A DNA stretch of 41,064 bases from CAZSAK01 sp964605155 (lineage in GTDB: Bacteria; Pseudomonadota; Gammaproteobacteria; SZUA-140): assembly GCA_964605155.1 (NCBI GenBank), contig CAZSAK010000024.1:1-41064 (forward strand), read 5' to 3'. Shown in pieces: positions 18,399 to 25,554 of the stretch (position 1 is its first letter; every line of letters begins with the position of its first letter). A program made the position numbers and the translations under genes. The notes beneath the pieces were generated by a model, which saw only the letters and a program-made list of their open reading frames with translations, was not told the origin of the DNA and did no database searches.

Positions 18399-18442
18399 AA
18401 TGTTTCTCCGATTGATAGTTGCCAGCACCTGCGGGTATGCCG

Positions 18443-19216
18443 TTATCCATGATCAGTGAATCCACTATCAGCGGCTGACACCTGATGCGCAAGACTAGCT
18501 TGTTTGTCTGCATTGGTACCTGTTTGCCCGGAGCCGCTTTCGTGGAAATCCGGAACAGGTTTTTGACCGGTGTAGGGCAGGCTGCGGAATATATTTCCAT
18601 ACAACATGTACACAGCCTTTGCACAATGGATGACCGCCTGCTTGTCGCTTTCTTTATCCAGGCGGTTCATCAGTGTCTTGAAGAATTCAACATGGCTGAT
18701 ATCCAGTGATCCATGTGAATTCAGATAGGTAAAGGCCTTTTTCGGCAGGCCAAGTGTCTTTTCAATTGCTCCGGCGGCGCGTGTTGCCAGTTGTACACTG
18801 ATCCCTTCCAGTACATGTACCATCCCGAAAAAAGCGACCGGATTGCGGCGTTGAATGGTGTCCCAGGCATAGGCGACCATGATCTCGGTATGCAAGCCGG
18901 GTTCACCGTTACGTACCTGGTCCGCATCGGCCCCGCAAGCCGCTATATCATTCAATATCCACTCCTGATGACCCATTTCTTCCTCAATGTATTCACCTAT
19001 CGCTTCGCGCAACCATTCGTGGGTATCCGGCAGGCGGGCGCCGCATGCCATCAACAGCGGTACCGTGTGTTTGACATGATGGTAGGCCTGCGTCAGGAAA
19101 GCGACGTAGGTATCGTGGGAGATCTGGCCCGTAACACCCGCCTGGATAACAGGAATGGTTAGCAGCTGCTGGCGTTCAGGTTCAGTGGTTTTGCATAGTT
19201 CATCATAGAAGTTCAT
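18443..19216 (-). CDS. Heme-oxygenase-like/TenA-fold protein, candidate diiron oxidase
   Basis: Helical protein of the TenA/PqqC/heme-oxygenase-like superfamily, 257 aa from ATG 19216, which overlaps the ligase stop as ATGA. It lacks the pattern of true TenA. It has likely metal ligands of the heme-oxygenase-like diiron oxidases (HDO): E80-x2-H83 in EEEMGHQEW, E137 in HVLEGIS, and H168-x3-D172-x2-H175 in SHGSLDISH. HDO enzymes such as UndA, SznF and CADD use iron and O2 on fatty acids, guanidines or aromatic amines. In context the substrate may be an activated or transferred acyl chain. Database names such as TenA transcriptional regulator would be misleading. The last 40 residues are low-complexity (GSGQTGTNADK). 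Confidence 0.8.
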   Translation of the reverse strand: MNFYDELCKTTEPERQQLLTIPVIQAGVTGQISHDTYVAFLTQAYHHVKHTVPLLMACGARLPDTHEWLREAIGEYIEEEMGHQEWILNDIAACGADADQVRNGEPGLHTEIMVAYAWDTIQRRNPVAFFGMVHVLEGISVQLATRAAGAIEKTLGLPKKAFTYLNSHGSLDISHVEFFKTLMNRLDKESDKQAVIHCAKAVYMLYGNIFRSLPYTGQKPVPDFHESGSGQTGTNADKQASLAHQVSAADSGFTDHG

Positions 19217-20745
19217 TGTGCCGGCTCCACACAGCTGGCGGACGCACATTCGGTGTCAATCCGGGCCTGATAGTGGCTCCAGAGATTCTTGCGCAGGGGA
19301 CGTCCGGTGCCGGATAATTGATTGTTCGATACACTGAAGGGTGCATCAGCCGGAATCCAGGAGTGTAGCCGGGCGTAATCCGGCAGCAGTCGATTGCAAA
19401 TCTCTACAGCCTGATCAATCTCCTCTTTGTTTGCACCTCTGCCATTCACCACTCCGGGTACAATGATTGCGGTATTCCAGGGGCGACCTTCGCCAAACAC
19501 TACCGCCTGCATGATGGCCGGGTGTGCCGTCAATTCTCGTTCCACCCATTCGGGGGCGACATTGCGCCCGTATGAAGTAATAAACACATCCTTTTTACGC
19601 CCGGTTATATACAGAAAACCGGATTCATCAAGATAGCCGAGATCACCGGTCGGCCAGTATCCATCTTCTGAAAACGAAACCTGTTCATTAAGATAACCCT
19701 GGAAAAGCATGCCCTTCGCCAGGATCTCACCATCATCTGCAAACCTTAATGCAATGTGCGGAAGTGGTTTACCCACGCTGCCGGTGCGTTTTTGTCCCGG
19801 TGTGTTGACTGCGACGACAGATCCACATTCGGACAGGCCGTATCCTTCATACAAGGGGAGACCCAGATCCTGACCACGTGCCATGAGCGTTTGTGAAAGC
19901 GGTGCGCCACCGACTGCAACAAATCGCAGACTTTGAGGTAACGAGTCGCCGTTCTCAATGGTGTGTATCAGGCCATGAAGTAATTGTGGCGTTAGTATCA
20001 AGCTGGTGATTTGATATTTATGGATGAGGTCAAGCGTGCATGAGGCATCGAAGTCCGCCGCACCACGCATACCGGTGTCAGAGATCGGCGGCAGACAGGT
20101 ACAGGCGCCCGCCAGAAGTGAGACATTTACAGCGCCTATGTTTTCAAGCAGGGTTGTCAGTGGCATGATACTCAGATGGCGATCGGTATCCTCTACGCCA
20201 ATGGCATCATGCAATGCCGACGATACCGCTTCCAGCGTTTGTTGTGACAGGCAGACTCCTTTGGGATTCCCGGTTGTTCCGGATGTATAGGTAATCTTTG
20301 CAATGCCAGCGTAAGGTCTTCTCCTGAAGGGTGGAGGTAGGCGCATACTGTGATACATCATTCCCGCAAGGGATTCGGGTCCGGAAATATGAAATGGATG
20401 ATTATCCGATAATAACGTTACCAGCCGTTGTGGATGATCGGTATAGATACATTCGATTCCTGAATCTTCTATGGCATGTTTCAATTGCTGGTCGGAAAAG
20501 AATCCCGGCAACGGAATCTGGGTGACACCGGCAATCTGTGCGGCAAGATCAATAACCGCCCAGGCAGGACTGTTATCCATATGCAGACCGATGACCTGTG
20601 TTCCGTCGCGTCGCAATTCGCCGGCAAACTGATTAACCAATGAGAACAGATCTGCATAACAGATTGATGTGTGTCCGTTCATGAACGCCATGGCATTCGG
20701 ACGCAGGCTGGCATGGGATGCTAAGGCGTTTTCAAGCAGTTTCAT
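19213..20745 (-). CDS. AMP-forming acyl-CoA synthetase/ligase-like protein
   Basis: ANL-superfamily adenylating enzyme, 510 aa. Seen: ITYTSGTTGNPKGVCLS (P-loop, A3), YEGYGLSECGSVVAVN (A5), PTGDLGYLDESGFLYITGR (A7/A8) and RPLRKNLW near the C-terminus with the A10 lysine. It activates a carboxylic acid as acyl-AMP; the best guess is a fatty acid passed to CoA or to the neighbouring transferase. No carrier-protein gene is present in the run. It starts 20 bp after the hemolysin-family gene and its stop overlaps the start of the oxidase gene, so these three are almost surely cotranscribed. Confidence 0.92.
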   Translation of the reverse strand: MKLLENALASHASLRPNAMAFMNGHTSICYADLFSLVNQFAGELRRDGTQVIGLHMDNSPAWAVIDLAAQIAGVTQIPLPGFFSDQQLKHAIEDSGIECIYTDHPQRLVTLLSDNHPFHISGPESLAGMMYHSMRLPPPFRRRPYAGIAKITYTSGTTGNPKGVCLSQQTLEAVSSALHDAIGVEDTDRHLSIMPLTTLLENIGAVNVSLLAGACTCLPPISDTGMRGAADFDASCTLDLIHKYQITSLILTPQLLHGLIHTIENGDSLPQSLRFVAVGGAPLSQTLMARGQDLGLPLYEGYGLSECGSVVAVNTPGQKRTGSVGKPLPHIALRFADDGEILAKGMLFQGYLNEQVSFSEDGYWPTGDLGYLDESGFLYITGRKKDVFITSYGRNVAPEWVERELTAHPAIMQAVVFGEGRPWNTAIIVPGVVNGRGANKEEIDQAVEICNRLLPDYARLHSWIPADAPFSVSNNQLSGTGRPLRKNLWSHYQARIDTECASASCVEPAQ

Positions 20746-20765
20746 GGTGGCAGGGAAATATCAGC

Positions 20766-21563
20766 TTACGCCGGCGATACAAGCCGGTTGTCGTACAGGT
20801 ATGTATTGGGATCCCGGCCCTGGTATCCGGCAGCATAGGCCTGGTTCCACAGGGTTTGCATGATCTTGAGGCCGTGTTCCAGCTTCAGCAATCTCTCCAG
20901 ATTTTCAAAGCCCTGATTAACATTGCCGGCAACTACAAGAGGATCGGAATCGTAATAGCTTCCCCATTGCTCCGAACCCGTGACGAGCCGTTCTTTTTTC
21001 GCTTTGGCCAGCGGGATTATTTCAAGACCCATCTTTCTGAATGAATTGATCAATGACGGGACCGCCGTAAAGACTACCCAGTCAAAACCGGCACCTTTAA
21101 TATAGGATGTCAAGGCTATGATCAGGCCACGGGCACCTCCGGCGGTCGCAACGGCGAGGTTGCCGACTTCCATAATCTTGCCGCGTTGAACATTATCGCC
21201 AAGCTGGCAACTTAACAGATCTTCAATCGGGTTATCGAGATATTGCTCGAGGAACAAAGATTCATTTTGCGCGGGATGAAAGCCCACTGCGGCGATGAGC
21301 TCTTTATTGTGATTGCTAAGGCTCATCAGCAGCGGGAGGAAATGATGTATATCAGCCCCGTAGCTTCGTTTGAAGGTGTTGTGGATAAACGATTCCAGTG
21401 TATGACGGCCTGCACCTTCAGTATCCTGAAGTTCAATCCGGTAAGGCAATAACTCCGGAAAGCGTGAGATCCTCAGTGTGGCATTCGGGTGCCCACCTGC
21501 CACCAATGATGGGTGATCATGACCGCGTTGTGACATGTAAAAAAGGTGATTCGTTGTCATCAT
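20766..21563 (-). CDS. Thermostable-hemolysin-family (PF12261-type) protein
   Basis: Family named after delta-VPH, the thermostable hemolysin of Vibrio. The 265 residues show its hallmark core: HNTFKRSYGADIHHFLP, EVGNLAVATAGGARGLI, DWVVFTAVPSLINSFRKMGL, ERLVTG-x-EQWGSYYDSDPLVVAGNV. There is no signal peptide. The core resembles GNAT and LuxI-type acyltransferases more than a pore-former, so I infer an acyl transferase that uses product of the downstream ligase. Start ATG 21563 has AGAGG (21569-21573) in place. First gene of the seven-gene run. Confidence 0.88.
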   Translation of the reverse strand: MMTTNHLFYMSQRGHDHPSLVAGGHPNATLRISRFPELLPYRIELQDTEGAGRHTLESFIHNTFKRSYGADIHHFLPLLMSLSNHNKELIAAVGFHPAQNESLFLEQYLDNPIEDLLSCQLGDNVQRGKIMEVGNLAVATAGGARGLIIALTSYIKGAGFDWVVFTAVPSLINSFRKMGLEIIPLAKAKKERLVTGSEQWGSYYDSDPLVVAGNVNQGFENLERLLKLEHGLKIMQTLWNQAYAAGYQGRDPNTYLYDNRLVSPA

Positions 21564-21582
21564 ACTAGCCTCTGCGAAAGGC

Positions 21583-21615
21583 AGTATAAAAGTCCAACCT
21601 TAAGATTTGCTTAAG
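21583..21615 (-). promoter_or_regulatory. Promoter with PmrA/QseB-type box (CTTAAG-N5-CTTAAG)
   Basis: On the - strand CTTAAG, five bases, CTTAAG (21599-21615) is followed after 10 nt by TATACT (21583-21588), a good -10. A -35 at normal distance would fall at 21606-21611, inside the box, where the sequence is AGCAAA and not a consensus. That is the layout expected for a promoter that needs the regulator. The half-sites match the published YTTAAK-N5-YTTAAK consensus exactly. Expected RNA start is near 21576, just before the ribosome site. Confidence 0.72.
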
Positions 21616-21814
21616 GCATGATAAATCATCTCCTTAGGTCAGGTTCCGGAAATTACAGCGGACTTAATGATCTGAGCCTGATTGCATTTTCCGGGTAATG
21701 CCATCGTGCCCGTGCGCCAGGGAATGTTTCACAGACTGTTTATTTGTATGCCGCGGGAGGGAGGAAAAATATTCTTATGTATATGTTTTATATATAAAAA
21801 ACTGACTAGTCCAC

Positions 21815-21833
21815 CGTTCAGCATTCGTTCAGC
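21815..21833 (+). promoter_or_regulatory. Tandem CGTTCAGC direct repeat, likely OmpR-family regulator site
   Basis: CGTTCAGC occurs at 21815-21822 and again at 21826-21833, an 11-bp period, one helical turn, as used by OmpR/PhoP-type dimers. It lies 82 bp before the cytochrome c ATG and just upstream of a weak promoter (-10 TATGCT at 21869-21874, no -35 consensus). The PhoP-like regulator at 22370 is the first candidate to bind it; a single TTCAGC half-site also occurs at 22325 before that gene. Confidence 0.5.
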
Positions 21834-21914
21834 CCGGTGAATGTATCTTTAAGCCTACCCATGGTGGTTATGCTGTGAGGGTATCGAATAAACCAAACAC
21901 ATAAGGAGTGGACA

Positions 21915-22265
21915 ATGAAACGCTATTTGATGATCTGGGGACTTTTTATGATGCCTGTGCTGGCTGTTCCATCGTTAAGCTACGCCATAGACAAGGATGC
22001 CGCGCTTGCACTTGCCAAGAAGAGTGGTTGTCTTGCATGTCACAGCGTGGACCATAAGGTGGTGGGTCCCGCATGGATGGACGTGTCAAAACGATATAAA
22101 GGTGACAGCTCCGTCAAGGAGAGACTGGTGAACAAGGTCAAGACCGGGGGCAAGGGCAACTGGACCGAGGTAACGGGAGGCGTTCCCATGCCGCCTTATT
22201 CACCGCGGGTATCAGATGCCGATATAGAGACCCTGGTGTCTTTTGTATTATCACTTGCGGAATAA
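21915..22265 (+). CDS. Small class I cytochrome c (c-551/c-552 type)
   Basis: Periplasmic electron carrier, 116 aa. Signal peptide about 1-24 (YLMIWGLFMMPVLAVPS, cleavage near SYA). Heme site CLACH at about residues 39-43 and axial Met in GVPMPPYSP near the C-terminus. VVGPAW follows the heme motif as in c-551/c-552. A clear AAGGAG lies 7 nt before ATG 21915. It would feed a terminal oxidase or other periplasmic reductase not in this window. It stands alone ahead of a PhoPQ-like pair and divergent from the acyl pathway operon. Confidence 0.94.
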   Translation: MKRYLMIWGLFMMPVLAVPSLSYAIDKDAALALAKKSGCLACHSVDHKVVGPAWMDVSKRYKGDSSVKERLVNKVKTGGKGNWTEVTGGVPMPPYSPRVSDADIETLVSFVLSLAE

Positions 22266-22286
22266 TCCTGTATGCTTTAAGCAAAA

Positions 22287-22318
22287 GCGGGGACCTCTAT
22301 GATCCCGGAGGTCTCCGC
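22287..22318 (+). terminator. Strong hairpin between cytochrome c and the response regulator
   Basis: GCGGGGACCTC (22287-22297) pairs with GAGGTCTCCGC (22308-22318) over 11 bp with one G-U pair and a 10-nt loop. It begins 21 bp after the cytochrome c stop. No T-run follows, so it is not a classic intrinsic terminator. It may protect the cytochrome message or partly block reading into the regulator gene. Confidence 0.55.
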
Positions 22319-22369
22319 GCAGGTTCTTCAGCCTCGAATACAAGACCTGTATGACCATAAAGACAGAAC

Positions 22370-23053
22370 ATGCGTGTCCTTGTTATTGAAGATGAAGCAT
22401 CACTCCGTCAGCAGCTCGACACCCGTCTGAAACGGGAGGGTTATGCCGTCGATGATGCAGCGGACGGTGAGGAAGGTCTGTATCTGGGGAGTGAATATTC
22501 ATTTGATATCGCCGTGATTGACCTCGGTCTGCCGGGAATATCCGGCATCGAGGTCATTCGCAAGCTCAGGGAGCAGGGGAAGAGTTTCCCCATATTGATC
22601 CTGACTGCACGCGGGCGCTGGCAGGATAAGGTGGAAGGCCTGGAGGCCGGCGCGGATGATTATCTTGTTAAACCCTTTCATATCGAAGAATTACTGGCAC
22701 GCCTCAATGCATTGTTGCGGCGTTCAGCGGGTATGGCACAGCCTGTCATGCAATGCGGCCCGATTGTTCTTGATACATCTTCACACCGGGTAACCGTCGA
22801 CGGTCGTCAAGTGGAGTTGACCGCCTATGAATACAAGGTCCTCGAATACTTGATGATGCATTCCGGAAAAATGATTTCAAAAACTGAATTGACCGAGCAC
22901 CTTTATGACCAGGATTTTGACCGCGACAGTAATGTCATTGAGGTATTCGTGGGTAGGCTCAGGCGTAAACTGGATCCCGGAAACAATTTGCAACCTATCG
23001 AGACACTTCGTGGTCAGGGATACCGGTTTACACTTGGCCATACTGCCGGTTAA
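22370..23053 (+). CDS. PhoP-like OmpR-family response regulator
   Basis: 227 aa. Receiver domain with E7-D8-E9, phospho-acceptor D51 (AVIDLGLPG) and VKPFH, followed by a winged-helix domain (ELTAYEYKVLEYLMMHSGKMIS, NVIEVFVGRLRRKLD, IETLRGQGYRF). These features, with the PhoQ-like kinase behind it, place it in the PhoP branch. Stop and start of the two genes share one base. The start ATG 22370 has only a weak ribosome site. It may control the cytochrome c gene through the TTCAGC tandem repeat. Confidence 0.94.
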   Translation: MRVLVIEDEASLRQQLDTRLKREGYAVDDAADGEEGLYLGSEYSFDIAVIDLGLPGISGIEVIRKLREQGKSFPILILTARGRWQDKVEGLEAGADDYLVKPFHIEELLARLNALLRRSAGMAQPVMQCGPIVLDTSSHRVTVDGRQVELTAYEYKVLEYLMMHSGKMISKTELTEHLYDQDFDRDSNVIEVFVGRLRRKLDPGNNLQPIETLRGQGYRFTLGHTAG

Positions 23054-24417
23054 TGCATTCACTCAATACAAGGCTACTGATTGCAGCGAGTATCGCACTG
23101 GCTGCATTTCTGGGCATTACCGGTTTTGTACTTGACGGGGCATATCGCAACAGTGCCGAGAATGCCTTGAGGGACCGTTTAAAAGGATATGTCAATGCCC
23201 TTATAGCTGCGGCCGAACCCGACGAGAATGGTACCATTCATATCACGCATGCCATACCCGAGTTACGTTTTTTTACAGAAGGCTCGGGATTATATGCAAA
23301 GATCAGCAGCAACAAGGACGGCGACGACTGGGTATCACCCTCCATGGCGAATCTGAAGATCAACTTTACCCATGAATTGAAACGTGCGTCCCGCCATTTC
23401 GAGTACATCACTGCTTCGGATGGTTCATTGCTCTATGCCTTTAATATCGGTGTTACCTGGGATGATCGTGACAATGCCAGGGAAGGGTATACATTCAGTG
23501 TTGCCGAGGACCTTGACAGCTTTTACGCCGATATTAATGACTTCAGGAAATTGTTATGGGGCTGGCTGGGAGCTGTTGCTGTTGTATTATTGGTAGTGCA
23601 GGGAAGTGTCCTGCGTTGGGGTTTACGCCCGTTACGTAGCGTCGCAATGGAGCTTGGAGCAATCGAGGCCGGTAAGCAAACCGAACTTGAAGGGCGTTAT
23701 CCAAAAGAATTAAGAGGCCTGACGGATAATCTGAATGCCCTGATTCGCAATGAGCGCGAACACCTGGAGCGTTATCGTAATACTCTCGGTGATCTGGCAC
23801 ACAGCCTGAAAACGCCACTTGCATTGTTGCGCAGCGAAGTAGAGACACAGAATAACAATCAAGGGTTACGTTCAACTATCCAGCAGCAGGTCGACAGGAT
23901 GTCACAGATAATTGAATATCAGTTGCAGCGTGCGGCCACATCGGGCCGTACCGCACTTGTCGTGCCCGTACCCGTCAGTGCTATCGTCCGCAAGGTGCTG
24001 ACGGCGATCGGCAAGGTTTATGCCGACAAGCATGTTAATTGCCAGGTTCGTATCGACAACGCCACCTGCTTTTATGGCGATGAAAGTGACCTAATGGAAC
24101 TGCTGGGCAACCTGATCGACAATGCATACAAGTGGTGTCGAAGTCAGGTGGTGATATCAGCACAACAGGGACCGACTAAAGAGACGCGGCACCCGGGTTT
24201 GATGATTACTATAGAGGATGACGGCCAGGGGATACCCGCTGATATGGCGCAACATGTGGTTCAACGTGGTGCGCGGGGGGATAAGGAAATCAGTGGGCAC
24301 GGCATAGGACTTGCCATGGTCCAGGATATCATACGCGCCTATGAAGGAAGGCTTCTTATATCAACGGGGGGGCTTGGGGGTGCGCACGTGCAGGTACGGT
24401 TCCCCGGGGTTGATTAG
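23053..24417 (+). CDS. PhoQ-like sensor histidine kinase
   Basis: Membrane sensor, 454 aa. Helix 1 about 5-27, periplasmic part about 28-165 with many acidic residues, helix 2 about 166-186, HAMP, then H250 in LAHSLKTPLALLRSE, the H-box spelling seen in PhoQ rather than QseC. Catalytic part: LLGNLIDNAYKWC (N box), DDGQGIP and GHGIGLAMVQDI. The acidic periplasmic part would suit metal or cationic-peptide sensing as in PhoQ, but that is inference. Ends 22 bp before the stop of the convergent kelch gene, with no clear terminator between. Confidence 0.93.
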   Translation: MHSLNTRLLIAASIALAAFLGITGFVLDGAYRNSAENALRDRLKGYVNALIAAAEPDENGTIHITHAIPELRFFTEGSGLYAKISSNKDGDDWVSPSMANLKINFTHELKRASRHFEYITASDGSLLYAFNIGVTWDDRDNAREGYTFSVAEDLDSFYADINDFRKLLWGWLGAVAVVLLVVQGSVLRWGLRPLRSVAMELGAIEAGKQTELEGRYPKELRGLTDNLNALIRNEREHLERYRNTLGDLAHSLKTPLALLRSEVETQNNNQGLRSTIQQQVDRMSQIIEYQLQRAATSGRTALVVPVPVSAIVRKVLTAIGKVYADKHVNCQVRIDNATCFYGDESDLMELLGNLIDNAYKWCRSQVVISAQQGPTKETRHPGLMITIEDDGQGIPADMAQHVVQRGARGDKEISGHGIGLAMVQDIIRAYEGRLLISTGGLGGAHVQVRFPGVD

Positions 24418-24439
24418 GCCGAAGTGATATAAGTCGTTT

Positions 24440-25522
24440 TCAATTACTGTAGCCCAGTTGTCCGTCAGCGGCCTGATGTGTCAGGTCAACGGTATTCAGG
24501 ATCTCGTTGTTATCGATCCCGCCAAGGACATAAACATTATTACGGTACACCACGACAGCAGCACCGTCTCTGGCGCTGGGTAGATCAGCGGTTCTGGTCC
24601 ATGGGCCTACATGACCATCCGCTGACAATGGAGCAAATTCAACGCTGCGCAGCCTGTTAGCACCGTCATGTCCGCCGAGGATATAGATATACCCGTTCAT
24701 GGCAAACGAGGATGCGATAAAACGAGGTTTTTGCAGGATGGTCTTTTCGATGAACCATGGAGAAAGGGTACCATCGGTGGAGAGATGACTCTTTTCAACA
24801 TCGCCATAACTCACCTTGTTGTCGTCATGAACATGGCCGCCCAGCAGGTATAAGTTGTCTCTGAAGAGTGCGGCCGAATGGATATAACGCTCTATATTTG
24901 ACTTGTGTGTATCCTCAATCCAGTCTGACAGGGATCCGTCAGGTCTTGCCTCGGCATGTTCGATTGTTCGCAGGAATTTGCCGTTATAACCTCCGATTGC
25001 ATAGACTTGATTGGCAAACACCACTGCTTTTGTTCCTCGCCGTGGCGTCGTCAGATAGTTATCCGGTTGCCATTTACCCAGGCTGCCATCCGCGAGTATT
25101 TTCGCATGCTCCACCGATGCGATCGGCGTATTGTCACTGCCGAGGGCGCCCCGTGCACCACCCAATACATAGATATATCCGTTATTGCTCACGGCTGCAT
25201 GATAAAACCTCGGTTCTATCAGACTGGAAGTCTTTCGCCACGCATCCAGGGAACCATCCTTGTTGATGCTGCTGTATTCCACACTGGCCACATATTCGCC
25301 ATTGGAATCGATGCCGCCGATGACGTAAATATGATTTCCGGAGAGGGTCGCTGCCAGTGCCCGACGCGCATGTTGAAAAGGCGAAGTCTCCAGCCAGCCG
25401 TATGTCCAGCTGTTTCCCGAATCCTGTAATCTGATGTTTAGCAGGAAAGGTATGGATAACATGATCAGTATGATGAAAACAGCGGGTACGATATAACGTG
25501 GTGTACTATTGTCAGTTGTCAT
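24440..25522 (-). CDS. Membrane-anchored six-blade kelch-repeat protein
   Basis: 360 aa. One N-terminal hydrophobic helix (IVPAVFIILIMLSIPFLL, about 10-27), probably an anchor with the rest in the periplasm. Six kelch blades are visible, each with a di-glycine: IYVIGGIDSNG, IYVLGGARGA, VYAIGGYNGKF, LYLLGGHVHDD, IYILGGHDGAN, VYVLGGIDNNE. Blades are linked by DGSLGKW-type strands. Such beta-propellers bind glycans or proteins; the partner is unknown. It is the last gene of the archease-rtcB-pncA-pncB run, 32 bp after pncB, so it could be cotranscribed without a shared job. Confidence 0.88.
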   Translation of the reverse strand: MTTDNSTPRYIVPAVFIILIMLSIPFLLNIRLQDSGNSWTYGWLETSPFQHARRALAATLSGNHIYVIGGIDSNGEYVASVEYSSINKDGSLDAWRKTSSLIEPRFYHAAVSNNGYIYVLGGARGALGSDNTPIASVEHAKILADGSLGKWQPDNYLTTPRRGTKAVVFANQVYAIGGYNGKFLRTIEHAEARPDGSLSDWIEDTHKSNIERYIHSAALFRDNLYLLGGHVHDDNKVSYGDVEKSHLSTDGTLSPWFIEKTILQKPRFIASSFAMNGYIYILGGHDGANRLRSVEFAPLSADGHVGPWTRTADLPSARDGAAVVVYRNNVYVLGGIDNNEILNTVDLTHQAADGQLGYSN

Positions 25523-25554
25523 GCAGGTGTTGCCGGTCAGCCCCGATTGATCAG

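Larger units (their letters stand above)
21564..21914. other. Divergent intergenic region between the acyl pathway operon and cytochrome c gene
   Basis: 351 bp without a gene. It holds the PmrA/QseB-type box and -10 for the leftward operon (21583-21615), the TTCAGC tandem repeat for the rightward cytochrome c gene (21815-21833), and an AT-rich stretch at about 21770-21800. A weak -10 (TATGCT, 21869-21874) lies before the cytochrome gene. Two different regulator sites for two different two-component pairs, one on each side, seem to share this region. Confidence 0.7.
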
